A stretch of 64,000 nucleotides of DNA from Symbiodinium sp. CCMP2592 (lineage: Eukaryota > Sar > Dinophyceae > Suessiales > Symbiodiniaceae). The notes beneath the pieces were generated by a model. It made no database searches and was not told the origin of the DNA. It worked only from the letters and a program-made list of their open reading frames with translations. The DNA lies in NCBI GenBank assembly GCA_905221615.1, contig CAJNDT010000002.1, positions 1,491,923-1,555,922 of the forward strand, read 5' to 3'. A program made the position numbers and the translations under genes. Positions 12,930 to 24,543 of the stretch are shown here, one piece after another; position 1 is the first letter of the stretch, and each line of letters begins with the position of its first letter.

Positions 12930-14440
12930 TGAAGCATCTGACTGCGGACTCTGCTCCGATAATGAAAGGCCGGCATCGAGCCCAACCCGAAATCCTCATC
13001 ATGTGCCCCATATGGCCTTTGACCGCCCCTGTCCCAGCCAGCCTGCCACCCGACAATCGTATGGCTCTCGGGGCAGCAACCCCACCTTTCGAGCGTTGCA
13101 AGAAGCTGGCAGTGCCCAATATTATCCTATCTGCCCAACAACTCTTGAGCTTATGAGCCCTAACCCAAACTCCGAAATCATCCACAACCAAGCTGAGTTC
13201 CCGGAGTTTTCGGGCGCGGGGCCTGGTCTAGACAGGTCTACTTGACCAGGTAACCTTAAGCTGCAGTGACGACATCTGAAACCAACACCTGAACCTCGAA
13301 GACCCAATTGTGCCCAGGTACTCGCAGCGGTCAGGGCCCGAGTTGAAACGAATCGACTGAAGCTCTTAAGATATGGGAGCTTCCGAATATTAGGGGTACC
13401 TTCTTTAGGGGTCCTTATAATAAGGATCCTACTATTTAGATGCTATATTAGGGTCCCCTATTTGCGGAAACCCCCATATTGGGCTTTGGAAGGCTTCGGA
13501 CAGGTCCTCCAGGCTTGGCTTCAGGTCTCTGGGGGTCAGGAAGGCCTGGGATAGGTTCGACTGTAGATTTTTGTTACCATAAGCAGGAGCACCCAAGAAC
13601 ATCCCAAGAACTAAGGGCTTAGGGCTGGGAGCTGAAATAGGAGGACATGCGACGCAACAAGCACTCACACCAAGGCTTTGCCTGTCCATCGTGTCTTCTG
13701 CGTTTTGGGCCAACAAGGCTTGCGCTTGCGACGTGTGAACGTCGCATCGCCCGACTTGTAAACCACTTCCTTGAGCCCTCTGATTTGGTGTCTTACACTG
13801 AAGCTTTGACCTTGCACTGATTTGTAAATGTACAAGGTACACATATCAGCATACGTTCAGTTGGCACCCGAAGCATGTCGCTTAGCAGTCGTCCAAAGGA
13901 TGAAATTGACAGAGCCCACGCCCCAGGCGAGCACAGCCTACGCACCCCGGACAAGTTTTACCATGGGCGGCACAGACAATCAGTAGTAGTCTTCAAGGCA
14001 CCGCAACTGCTCTCTTTTTTTCTCGGAAGTGGACTTTGGCTTGAGAGTTGAAGCCCTCTACGTTGCAGAGGGGCTTCAAGTAGGAGCTTTGCGACACTCG
14101 GCCAAACTACTCACGAAAGCCGCGTGCGGGTGAACCGGCGCAACCGAAGTCCGAAGGACTGAGGGAACCTCCACACACGCCATTGGCGAAAATGGCCCCA
14201 CAGCTCTATCAGGGGCAGCTCTGAATTGTCGATCTTGCAGATCATGGGCGGGCTCTGGATGCCCTAGCATTCGCCCTTGCATGTCTGCTGGAAAACGGAA
14301 ACAACGGGATGACGGGCCTCTTATCTCGTGGATCTGCAATTTGCAAGCATGTCCCTGTGGCCGAAGTGCTTTCAAGAGTAGAGTTTTCCTCTTTCCGGCG
14401 GGCTGCCATCCTCCTTCAAGTGAAATTCAAGCCCACCTAG
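12930..14440 (+). repeat. Segmental duplication, copy 2
   Basis: Diverged direct copy of 4970-6590 (matching blocks are listed there), about 8 kb away, with the dynamin-like gene between the two. At the position where copy 1 has a microsatellite, this copy carries a MITE-B element (13372-13479). It lacks the family E element of copy 1. No open frame is conserved between the copies, so it looks non-coding. Ends are approximate. Confidence 0.75.
13372..13479. mobile_element. MITE-like inverted repeat, family B
   Basis: Terminal inverted repeats GGGAGCTTCCG...CGGAAACCCCC flanked by ATAT on both sides. It shares its ends and the core GGTCCTTATAATAAGGATCC with the copy at 20857-20933. Confidence 0.75.
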
Positions 14441-15259
14441 GCTTGATGCACAGAGGCCAAGTAGAGGGAAATCAGTGACATTCCAAAGACGCCGACGCAC
14501 CTCAGCTGCGATGCGCCTTCATCTGCCCGGCTACGGGATGTTGAGAAGGTTTAGAGTTTATGAGCTTAGGGCTTGAGATGACAAGTTCATCACCCCACTG
14601 GCCTGGTGATGTGTGGTGGAGAGCTCGCTTGCTGTCGATGTCAGCTTCTGGGCTGTAAATGTTAGTCTTACGATGGTGGAGACGAGAGTCTCAGGCCCCG
14701 CAAGCCTCAACTGCTACAAAAACGCACCCCGAACAGGTCTGGTGTATGATCTCGTGCCTCTCGACAGAGACATGTAACCAGGCTGATCATGCATGCAGTC
14801 GATGACAAGACTTCGGTATGCAGTGGTGCAAGATGCTAATGCACGGCATGCCGTGCTATAGAGGTTACACAGCAACATATGAGTCATGCTGCACATGCAG
14901 CAACCCCATGAAGATCCATCGTCGGCCGAGCCAACATCCTCATTGTCTCCAGGTCTGTATAGTGATCAATGGTGGGATGATAAGAGATGCATGCCGAAGC
15001 TTGGCTGTCTTGCAGCCTGGACACGCAACTTTTCGGCGGTCCAGCTGCAAGCAGCCCGCCGAACGCAAGGCGAGCTTGGCAAGAGTCTTGTTCCTCGAAA
15101 TAGTCACACACAGGCTCGGGGAAAAAGGACAACACCCCGAAACCTCGTGAGTTGCCTTCGGACACCACGGCAATTGGGTGGCACTCTTGAGCTGCTGTCG
15201 AGAATAGACTGACTTTGGCTGAATTGCATGTTTGGTATCTCCGTTTCGTTGTTCTGCTT

Positions 15260-15261
15260 AC

Positions 15262-15296
<35 letters not shown>

Positions 15297-15348
15297 TATA
15301 ATGTATATATCTATGTATATATATATATGCATGTGTATGTATATATAC
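15260..15348. repeat. (TA)n microsatellite
   Basis: Nearly 90 bases of imperfect TA/TATG repeats. Confidence 0.95.
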
Positions 15349-15567
15349 CTACCTCCTACTCGCAAGCATGCTCTCTGGTCCTTGCGTACATCTTGCAGGC
15401 TGGTCCGTCGACACAAGCCCACGCATGCGGCGGGCACTTAAACAAAGGTGCCAAAATTATCGGAGAAGTAACGGGGACCGTGAATGCCTCCTCGATGCCC
15501 CCGGAACATCAGCCTGAAACATCCAAAGCCCAAGACCAAAAGGCTTAAACTCCAGAGCCCTCGACCT

Positions 15568-15685
15568 TACTTGGAGGCTCAAGGGTAGTTACAAGTGGGG
15601 TTATATAAGTCCCCGAATATAGGTTATGAGTATAGTTACCCTACTTATAACCTTATACTTATAACTACCCATGAACCTCCAAGTA
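15568..15685. mobile_element. MITE-like inverted repeat, family C
   Basis: A 118-bp hairpin with ends TACTTGGAGG and CCTCCAAGTA. The repeats run inward through GGGTAGTTA and TAACTACCC. Related copies lie at 57957-58129 and 62228-62319. Confidence 0.8.
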
Positions 15686-15791
15686 CCGCGAGCCTCTAGG
15701 GGTGACGGGTCAAGTTGGCCAAGGCACTGCAGCGCGCTGAGCACAGAGGAGCTGAAGATGTCGACCTTTACAGGTTGCAGGCAGGTTGGGT

Positions 15792-15920
15792 AATTTAGGG
15801 GCCTTAATAATTTAGGGGCCTTAATACTTAGAATCAGAATACGGTTCTGGGGCCCATTATACTAGAGTTGTAATAAGGAGCCCCCAAAACAGTATAGGTA
15901 ATTATTTAAGCCCTTATATT
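15792..15920. mobile_element. MITE-like element, family A
   Basis: It contains GGGGCCTTAATA near the left end (partly duplicated), GGGGCCCATTATACTA in the middle and GGTAATTATTTAAG with CCCTTATA at the right end, matching the 103-bp family A copy at 57554-57656. Confidence 0.7.
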
Positions 15921-17632
15921 AGTGGACTGGCGGACGCCCTATGTCGCAGACATGGACGGGCTGGAGCGCCGGTGCACATGCGTGAATTCCCATGCATGTG
16001 CAAAGACGAAGATGCGTCAAAAGAAGTTGGAACTTAGCTGAGAGTCCTCGAGATTGCTCGGAAGTGGGTTTGCTGTGCATGCGTCGTCGGCTTCGGGGGG
16101 CGGCTACAGCAGGCTTAAGGTTTTTCTCGAAGAGCCGTTATGCGGGTGCTGGGCAGCTCAACCTGCAAAAGTCTCGCGTATGTGACAGTGACCGTGAACT
16201 GCCATGGATTCCAACTACCAGCACCTCCTTCTGTTCGGGCGTTGTCAGGTTTTACGGCTCTTCATGCCGAAAACAAACAGACCGCGTTGCACAGACATAG
16301 GTGCATACTGTGAGTCTGCAAACACTGAAGTGTCGGCACTCTTGCTTAGTGCATCTCAACTTCAAGTCATTCGAAGCACAGTCTCCGAAACTGTAGACCA
16401 GCCTAGCCAAAGACTCCCTCGGCATCCTCAGCCCCGAGATGACATGATCGAACTGCACCTTGCCGTAAACTGTAAATATGTCGAGTCCGAACTTATCGTC
16501 AGATCCTTCAAAAAGTAGATTATGGTTCATAAAAGAGTTGTACCTAAACCGTAAAACACCAGACCGGCCAACCTTGGGCCCTCTGCTTCGCGTCAGAAAT
16601 CGAAGTGCAGCGGGGAAGGCCGCCTGAAGCAGGGAAATCTGAGGTCATTATTGTTGGTATTATTGGTACTGACTTCGTTGTTACTACTATTCTTAGTGTT
16701 GCGACTAAATGCATTTGTAAGTAGAAACACTGTTCTTCCTGTGCAGAACGGGATTACTATTGCCAATTGCTCATGTTGCAGGGTTACTGTTGATAATGCA
16801 AGCTTTGCGGTTGTCAGCAGTGTGAACTGTTATTACTTCCACGATGGTTCTTGTTCATCTATGATAGTATCATTGCCGCCACCGCTGTACACTTGTGCTA
16901 AGTTGTGTTGTGTCAGATTATGAACTTACTCAGCCAGAGTTAAACGAAGCGCTCACCACGCTATCACAGCAAAGAATGCAGGCAATGGCATTCGAACTCT
17001 GCGCGTTCAGTGCCCAGGCTGAAGCCGCACCACCCGGAACGTTCTGTCAAGCCAGATTTAAACAAGCACGTGGACAGCAAGCATTATGTGCAACAAACTG
17101 TGCGATTCAGCTAGAGGTGTGCGGCGGATCATGCACCCTCGAAGTGAAGAGTTCGTGCAAGAGATTTGTCTGCAAGGTCGTGAGTCTGCAGAAAATACCA
17201 TACCCTAAACTCTAAAGAGTACCCACTAAGCTCACAAGCGGAGAATCCCTAAATCCGAAAAGCTTTTCAGTGCCCTCGATCCCTCTGGATATCTGATGGG
17301 TTCCTGTCCGTTTTCGGGATCCCTTTTTTCTCTGATCGGTTAAAAAGCCCGAACCTACATACTGTTAGGGCATATCCTGGTAATGCCTGTTCATGCCGGG
17401 CCGTGAAAACCGTGCAGCTATCCTTCTAAATTACTCCAGAGAAGGGTTCCCTGCAATGTGGGCTTGGTAATGGCAACCATCTGTGATAGGAAACCCGATG
17501 ACGGGGCGCTGACCTAAACCTACAGCTATCCAAAGCTCGTAGGAATTGGAGGAATGGGGTACAGTTATAATTACAACTACTACCATTCTTCCATTCCCTA
17601 CTAACCAAAGGTAAGAAAAGAGCCACGCTCAC

Positions 17633-20428
17633 CTCGAAGATATCGAAGTTGCAGTCGGCAGCGAGGGCCATGCCCTCGAGGGTCAGCAGCGCCCTCACCA
17701 GCGCGACGTAGTAGTCCTTCGGTTTCGAGTTTAGGGCTGATTTTGTGGCTTTGGGTATGGGGTGCAGCTGTACTTCCGGGCATGTCACAAACTAGGAAGG
17801 TTTCCGAAATCCTGTGTTCAAGATTAAGATTTTAAACAGGGCCCGAAACCCTCGACCACAGAGCCCAAAACCTTCAGAGAAAAGGTCGAATTCCTATTCA
17901 TCGGTTTCTGCTCCTGGCGAAGAAGACTTGTTCCCACTTCGGGGTCTGTTTCCTTTAAGTCGTCATTACCACAAAAAAACAGCACGAAAGCAAGTCCGGG
18001 AGGGCGAACTCGAAGCGCCGGACCAGTGTGAGAATTTCCGAGTAGAGCAGCTGCACGGCACTTTTCCTCTTGGTGATGTCGCTGCCGCACTCCACCAGCT
18101 GGTCCCAGATCTTGGACCTAGGCATAGGCAGGTACGTGGAGTCGGCACCTCATAATTTCTGACAGATTTGTTAGGGACCGTAGCCAGTGTACCTGCACCT
18201 ACTAGGGCCTGCTGGGATGCTAAGACTGCCAGAAGTTGTTTGATGCCGTGGGACAAAACCGGCAGCATCTCCTCCCGCGGACACTCGCGCGGGAAGAAGC
18301 CGATCTCGATCAAGTCATCCAGCACAGCTCCGTGATCTCGTCTGACCAAATCCTGATCCGATCCTACGGCCCAGCAGAAGCCTCAAATCCTGATACCCGA
18401 GACTGGCCGCAACAGCTTTATAACCTCCAACTTTCCGGTCCTGCTTTCAAAACCTCCGAGGCCGAGGTCTACAAACCTCTGAACTTTGATTACTAAATTA
18501 CTACTTACACTGCAATGAGGTGCCAATATCATCTGTTGCTACTATTCTATGCGTAAGTACCATCAGATTCTGAAGTAAATTCCTAAACCACCGTGAGTCG
18601 CAACTCCGAAGCTCCATGCCAGCCCCTAGGTCGTCATCTACAACGCACAAAAAAACCCAAGCCCTACCCCGAACTCTGAAAGCTTTTATAGGCCCTGGGC
18701 CTCGAAAGCCAGCCCCTTCAGATTCATAGATCCTATAAAGTGCCCTTAGTAGTACAGGGTTTAGGGTTATAGTTCTTATAAAGTTACTTTAAAGTATAGG
18801 GCCCCAAATCAGGGGATCTACTTTCTAGATCCTCCCCGGGGGTCTGGGTATACAGAAGCCCAGATGTTCATCGAGGCACCACCACGCACTTGGCCCAAAC
18901 CGTCCGGTGGTGTTCAGGAACCAGGCAGACCATTCCGAAGTCGAGAAGGCAAATGTCGTCCTACGGATCGTGGACTCGGCGGATTAGTTCAAAGCCTCCG
19001 GGGGCCTCTTGAGACTTGCATGAGGGCTTGCAGGGGTGTGAAGAATGCTCAAGGGTCTCTGGAGATTTTCGTCAAAGACTCAAAGGGTTCTCTTCGGCAT
19101 GTGTTGACTGATTCAGTTCTTTAGTCAAGGGCCAAGGGCCTAGAAGATTCGAGCACCGGGCTGCATGTCCGCGGTGTTCTGGGATTCGGGTTGCCTTAAA
19201 GCTTCGATGTTCACACCCATGGGGAAGGGCGATAAGTATAACTCAACCAAAGCCAGAAGGAGTTTAGACTCATACGGAGGTCAGCCACATATGAAAAAGC
19301 ATTTCACGTGCCAAGGGGCATCAGGGATTTCACAAAACCTTGATTGTGAGATCCTGCTCTTCACCCCTATATACGCACTCAGATTTCGTGTGTATTCTCA
19401 CTTCTCGACATTTGTCTGTGGAGCCTCCTGTGTCAGGATGATGTTGCCCGGGTGGGGATCCGCGTGGACCACGCCCACCTCCAGCCGGCGACAGGGAGTT
19501 GGGGTTGGGAGGCTTCAAGCGGGCCAGATATCTCTTAGTCACAAATCTTGGAGCGTGTCGGTCAGGGGGCGGGGCAAACAAAGGCCAATGCACAGCCGAA
19601 TCGACAAGTTACTTCGCTAGTCAGACCGAAGAACATCGTTCTGGCTCGCGTAACTTCAAGGTGAAGGGCTTTCAGATGTCAGTAGCTACACGAAAGCCGC
19701 AGATGGAACTTACCGTTGCGTTGCTGCGCTGCACCTCCTCGCACAATAGAGCCAGCCCCGTGAAATTACCAAACCATGACAAAAGTGGTCCTTCACTGCA
19801 CCCCCTCGACGCACAATGCGGTAGGCCGAAATTTAGTTGCTGGCGATTTTGGGCAGAAACCGGTTCTCTCAGGTTGTCTCATGTTGATATGAGTTCGCTG
19901 GGTGCGCTGTATATTAATGGCCCGCAGAGTCATTAGAACATCAATGCATAAGATGCTGCTAGCGACAGCCAGAAGGAGAAGCAGCAAGTACAACGACCCA
20001 CAACATGTAACGCAATCTATGTCAAGGCCACTATCACATGCTACCACCAACAACTCTGATCATCATTCAGCCCCCTGCTGCCGCCATCATCCCAATCAGC
20101 TCACTGTCATCGTCATCAGCGGCATGCCATCAGCTGCATCAACATCAACATGCTCAAACATCGCAATCACATTCGCAAGAACTAGCCTCCAGGATCATCG
20201 CTGCAACCGCCTCGACACCGATTGAGATGTGCCGCTGAGTTACCCGCCGAGGGTCCTGTCGCAGCAGCAAAGCACGGTGGCCGGAGGCAGCTCCCGTGCT
20301 GGTGGTAGACGGCAGCAATAGCAATAGCACTAGCAGTAGCAGTAGTAGTAGTAGCAGTGGTGGTGGTGGTGGCGGTGGCGGTGGCGGTGGCGGGGGCGAT
20401 GGTGGTGGTGGTGGTGGTGGTGGTGGTT

Positions 20429-20461
<33 letters not shown>

Positions 20462-23400
20462 GTGGTGGTGGGAGAAAGAAGAAGCAAGTCGGCAACCCGT
20501 CTCATCCTCCGTGATTTTGAAGCCGTCCACCCACCTTGGAGCGAATTCAACACATGGTTCGTTGTCAGAGCAGGTATAACACAATGGTAAACACAAATAC
20601 GGACCTACAAGCTTGCCACTCTCCCATCCGAAACCCGAAAACTTCTCGAGCCCAGGCACTCGCTCGCCAGCACCCGCAGGGCTGTAAGCTCCCAGTGAAC
20701 CCGGGGGATGACTAGTCCTTTGATGCCACGAAAGAGAATCGGCGAAGGCACGTGTTTGGGCCCTCTTTAGGGTGGTACGGGCGAATAGCAGCTGAGAGTG
20801 ACATGATGTACAGGAACACAACAAGTGCTGAAAGCTCGGGCCGCGCTTACAGATTTGGGAGTTTCCGAAAATTAGGGGGTACCTTATTTCGTGGTCCTTA
20901 TAATAAGGATCCTACTGGGTATTCGGAAACCCCATTTCTTGACCAACTTTAAACAGACACCGGCGAAGTGTTGTGCGATTGATACGCCAGGTCAGAGGAG
21001 TGTCCACCGACAGTTCCGCAGAGCGCATCGCGCATATGCTCCATGGCCCGTCCCTCGTGCTTGTAGTCCAACCTGGGAGACCCAAAACATCGACACCAAT
21101 GATAGCAGTCTAGCACGCACGAATTCGTAACGGTAGTCGTTCTGCTTGTGGTGAATTCATCAGCAATCACAATTGAGCATGAACTCATGAAAGCCATGTA
21201 AAGCTCATACACCGGCTGTTCTAGCCAGGCACTCGTCCCACAGGGTCTTAGCCCACTCGTCCACCACCTGCGCTTCTTCCCAGGGGTCTTCGTGGTTTCA
21301 GTGCGTTCAAGGATCCTCTTAAGCGCTTTACTGTCATCTCGTTTGGGGCAGGTCGAGAACGTGCATGGCTTGGGGTTCGGCGCTTCACGCTCCGATGCGA
21401 CAGATTGCGAGAGTGAAATTCCGAGCCCCAATTCAGCACAGACTGAAGCCGCAAGCCGAAGGCACAGAACCTGAAAGCCCTGGGCGATAAAACCGCAGAT
21501 GTGAATACAGCTTCTGGGTTGGATGTCTTTGCAAGTGGGGGCAGGCTTCAAATTCCTTCTGAAACCACTCACTGCCTTAAACAAACAGAGAAGTCTCATC
21601 AATTCTCCTTGTGTCCTGAACCCTAAACCCTAAACCCATCTAAACCCCTAAACCCACACAGATCCGTGGATGATGTAAACTGGCTCAGGCCCCGCGAAGT
21701 CCAAGAAGTGGGTCTCCAATCAGTGGACTTCATTTTTGCAGCTGTCTTTGTAGGGTTTTATAGGGTTTTATCAATTTTTTAGGATATTTATTATTTTATA
21801 GGGTTTTAGGGTTTTTGGTCTTTTGGCCAAGGCAACCACCCGAAATCGCCTGCTCGGGGTCCACAGCTGCAGCCATGAAGCAGCGCATGACACGTCGAAG
21901 GAATCGGGCGATGCCCTTCCTCGGAGGATGTTGGAGGCTGTTGTGCAAATTTTCACCCTGTGTATGTGAAAACTGGCCAGTATTGCACTGTGAGGATCTA
22001 CCTGGCTTGTTGTATGTATTTGCTCCCATGGTCGGTGGTTCCTTTTTTGGCGGGAGTCTGTTTGAGAGCCCCTGTGCTGCGGCGTTGCTAGTCTGCTAGT
22101 CATTCCTCGCCGTCCTTGTTGCAATTCTGATGCATGGCCAACCCACAGAGGCACCAAACCGCAACAGTACGAAACACACAAACACCAACACAAAAAAAAA
22201 CAAAACAACACACACACACATGCATACAACAGTCACAAGACAACACCCTGTCCTTCGGGCACCACGATGCTTCTTGGACAAGCTTGTCTACATTGATGCT
22301 CTCACTACTACATAGCTGCTGTAGTCTGATGCTTGAACAGATTAGGCTCCTGACTTGATCCTTACTGCCACCAAGAGGCAGGATGACAACATCCATGGCC
22401 AAAGCACGATTCAGACCCGGCCGCTGCACCTTCAGTGCATACTGGCGACCATTTCTCTCGATGCGGTAGACCTGGGCGTCCGGGAGAACCGGGAAGCGAC
22501 TTTTCTTTAAAGGCGAGTGTTGGGATGCCGCGCCTGGCCGAGACTCGCGGCTGCCACACAACGCCCCAGGGACAAGCCGGAGCCCAGCTGGGCGACCACC
22601 AAACGCCGTGCCTCTTCGTCTGGAAAGGGCGCGACCTGGTCGCAGAGCTTGCGGAGCTCTGCTGCCACCCGGTCACTGAGCACGTCCTTCAGGGCTCTGC
22701 GGACTTAGTTCTTCAGTAAGCCCGCCTTTCCCATTTTTGGGACCCAAAAATACCCTAATTTTGACAACCACCCATCTAGGCCCCTGTATTAGGCTTTCGG
22801 GTGTCTCCCCAGGGGTTGCCATCCAGCGGGTTCAAGTCTCAAAGTGTAGGAGGAACACGCCATGACTTCAAAACCACAAGTCAAGCCCCTAAACTCTGAA
22901 TAGGGCTTTAGGGTTTTGGGTTTTAGGGGGTAGGGTTTTGGGGTTTTGGGTGGGTTTGAGGGTTCAGGAGGGCCCCAACCGTTCAGGATGATCCTACTCA
23001 CTAGCTATCATTATGGCCGTCTGCTTCAAGCCGGAGGAAGAGAACTCTCCTGAAACACTTTAACACTTTCCTGTAATACTTTCACAGACACCTTATTCCA
23101 TCCGCAAACCCAACGAACGACTCGCCCCAAAACATCATATCCCACATAAACCCTAAGCCCCAAAAGCCCTAAACCCCAACTCCCCAAAAACCCGAAGCCC
23201 CAGAAGCCGTAAACCCCCACTTCCCAAAACCCGAAGCCCCACCGGCCCCACCCAAAATACCCACAAGAAAACGCACTGAAAGCTCCAGGTCCTCTCTCGA
23301 AGCTGCCGCCTGGCCAAGCTTCACCTGGACTCTTGCTAAGGAATTTCAGCTTAGTCACCGTAATATACAGAAAACAACAGGGTTTCCTTGCCTGAAAATT

Positions 23401-23570
23401 AACTCCCTTAACCCCTAAACCCGTATAGAACCCTTAAAGGAGCCCTAGACTATGGCAACTTAAATTAAATTCCCTTGACAGGAGCCCAGTCGCGAAGGCA
23501 GGCCCAAGGCTCTCCAAGGCCAGACGAAGTCTCCGCGTGTTCTCCACGGCTCTCTGAGGACCCGAGGAAC
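17633..23570 (-). CDS. ABC1/UbiB (ADCK-type) atypical kinase, multi-exon
   Basis: ABC1-family kinases are atypical kinases of mitochondria and plastids linked to ubiquinone, plastoquinone and lipid metabolism. Minus-strand exons recognised by homology, in gene order: 23570-23474 (LRLALESLGPAF); 22697-22534 (ELRKLCDQVAPFP, then AAASLGQ); 22471 to about 22380 (VYRIERNGRQYALKVQRPGL, with the VAIK-type Lys); about 21267-21232 (VVDEWAKTLWDE); about 19760-19714 (EEVQRSNAT before GTAAGT); about 19500-19432 (VVHADPHPGNIIL, metal-binding Asn); 18960 to about 18885 (ICLLDFGMV, the DFG motif); 18341 to about 18225; 18117 to about 17995 (LTLVRRFEFALPDLL); 17716-17633 (VALVRALLTLEGMALAAD). The KxGQ motif usual after LGPxF is not visible where expected: the exon reads LGPAFATGLLS. 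The EWxxG segment was not found, and N- and C-terminal exons are probably missing. The family call is firm; whether the gene is complete is uncertain. Confidence 0.82.
20312..20472. repeat. Trinucleotide microsatellite (AGC/AGT, then GGT/GGC)
   Basis: About 160 bases of AGC/AGT units followed by GGT/GGC units. It lies in an intron of the ABC1-type kinase gene. The long poly-Ser, poly-Gly and poly-Pro frames across it come from the repeat. Confidence 0.95.
20857..20933. mobile_element. MITE-like inverted repeat, family B
   Basis: Begins GGGAGTTTCCGAAAAT and ends ATTCGGAAACCCC, with the core GGTCCTTATAATAAGGATCC shared with 13372-13479. It sits in an intron of the ABC1-type kinase gene. Confidence 0.75.
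21617..21655. repeat. Interstitial telomere-like tract (CCCTAAA)
   Basis: About five CCCTAAA/CCCCTAAA units inside an intron of the ABC1-type kinase gene. A related GGGTTTTA-rich stretch follows at 21753-21818. Confidence 0.75.
22472..22533 (-). other. 62-nt GC-AG intron in the ABC1-type kinase gene
   Basis: Protein homology fixes this intron. Joining the codons for ...AAASLGQ (ending at 22534) to VYRIERNG... (starting at 22471) restores the canonical ABC1 motif ASLGQVYR. On the minus strand the removed piece begins GCGCGG and ends GCCCAG, and the next exon starts with G. GC donors and a G after the acceptor AG are known dinoflagellate features. Without splicing, the frame hits a stop. Confidence 0.8.
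22735..22773. mobile_element. MITE family D, half copy
   Basis: The end GGGACCCAAAAATACC...AATTTTGACAACCACC matches one arm of the family D hairpin at 34360-34459. The other arm is missing. Confidence 0.6.
22903..23255. repeat. Degenerate telomere-like and CCC-AAA-rich tract
   Basis: TTTAGGG/TTTTGGG units at 22908-22970, followed after a gap by CCCTAAACCCC/CCCGAAGCCCC units at 23148-23255. It lies in an intron between the first two recognised exons of the ABC1-type kinase gene. Confidence 0.6.
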
Positions 23571-23870
23571 CTGAAAGGTGAGACATGAAACTTATAGGGG
23601 CCATTGATACACCCTGGGGGAAAGAAAACTGAATCATCCACCGTCAGGTTTACTGCGGGCAGGGTTCAGACATCGATCGCTGAGTGTGCAGGTGAGTATG
23701 CAGACACGTTGATTTGAATTATAGTATTTCTGCATACGCATATGCATACATGCAGGGCAAGCATGCGCAGTATGCATCGTCAATGTGACATTGCTTGACT
23801 TTTCGTCGGTAACAGGTTCGGGAACTTGAAATTACCCTGATCGGCCCCGAACCCGAAACGAGGAACGGAG

Positions 23871-23990
23871 GTTGTCCGCCAGAATGCGCACGGCCACCGG
23901 TGTGAGGCGCCATGCCACGGAGCCACGGCGCTTGAGGAGGCTCCAGCTGAAGCAGCCTTGCACCTTTGCGGCTCCCACGTGTGGTAATGT
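23871..23990 (-). CDS. Candidate N-terminal exon of the ABC1-type kinase
   Basis: Upstream (on the minus strand) of the first firm exon, one frame reads SLLKRRGSVAWRLTPVAVR and then ILADNLRSS. The basic-hydrophobic pattern resembles the helical segment that precedes the LGPxF region in ABC1 kinases. Length and codon style fit, but the match is weak and the splice sites are not fixed. Confidence 0.35.
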
Positions 23991-24011
23991 AGGAGCCGTA
24001 ACAATTACCTA

Positions 24012-24080
24012 TACAACTTTTGGGGGGGGGGGTCCTTGTTGTCATTATAGTATAATGGGCCCCAAAACCCTACTCTCAGG
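24012..24080. mobile_element. MITE family A, partial copy (inverted)
   Basis: TTTTGGGGG...GTCCTT followed by CATTATAGTATAATGGGCCCCAAAACCCTA matches the interior of family A read on the other strand. The terminal repeats are not evident. Confidence 0.55.
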
Positions 24081-24339
24081 CTTTCCTACTTCAAGGAGGC
24101 CGCGTCTTCTTTGAAGAGGAGCTCTGCGAACCCAACCCTCCAGTCTCGTGATGGTAGGGGTATGTATTTAAGTATGTATGTCTGTAAGTATGTATGTGCA
24201 AAATCTGATAGATTTTCGATAAATGGAAAGATCGATAGACAGCTAGGTATCGATACATCGGTGAATGGACAGACAGATAGCCAGATGTGCATACACATGT
24301 GTATACACACACGAATATTCACGTCGTCCTCCGATCTCG

Positions 24340-24362
24340 AAACCCTAAACCCTAAACCCTAA
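24340..24362. repeat. Telomere-like tract at the copia insertion site
   Basis: Three CCCTAAA units run directly into the left LTR. The last five bases (24358-24362, CCTAA) are the target site duplication, repeated at 34334-34338. The element therefore inserted at the edge of this tract. Confidence 0.9.
24358..24362. repeat. Target site duplication of the copia element, left
   Basis: CCTAA directly abuts the TG of the left LTR. The same five bases follow the right LTR at 34334-34338. Five bases is the usual copia target duplication. Confidence 0.9.
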
Positions 24363-24496
24363 TGCGAAGACTAGTCACTTTTCCGCAAAGCCGTAGGCTT
24401 GGTCCAAGGGGCCCCTGCGGTAGAGGGGAACGTCTGCAACCGTACAAAACGCTAGGTACACACACTGTACGCGCTGCAAAACAGGTTAGTTTCACA
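24363..24496 (-). repeat. 3' LTR of the copia element
   Basis: 134 bp, 133 identical to 34200-34333. Plus-strand ends are TGCGAAGAC...TTTCACA. It lies downstream of the gag-pol stop at 24544. Confidence 0.95.
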
Positions 24497-24543
24497 CCCG
24501 TGACTCTTACAGCGTCAGTGTGGTGAGACTTCGTGCTCAAGGA

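Larger units (their letters stand above)
14441..17632. other. Gene-poor spacer between two host genes
   Basis: No supported gene. It holds a TA-rich microsatellite (15260-15348), a family C element (15568-15685) and a family A element (15792-15920). A 92-codon minus-strand frame at 16252-16530 looks faintly protein-like but matches no family. Part of this stretch could hold the last exon of the ABC1-type kinase gene, whose last recognised exon ends at a splice donor at 17632. Confidence 0.45.

Noticed and set aside
16252-16530. 92-codon minus-strand frame with protein-like text
   Set aside because: AT-rich codon use unlike neighbouring exons, no family match, and splice signals not convincing.
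20154-20553. Poly-Pro and poly-Gly frames
   Set aside because: Microsatellite artefacts within an intron of the ABC1-type kinase gene.
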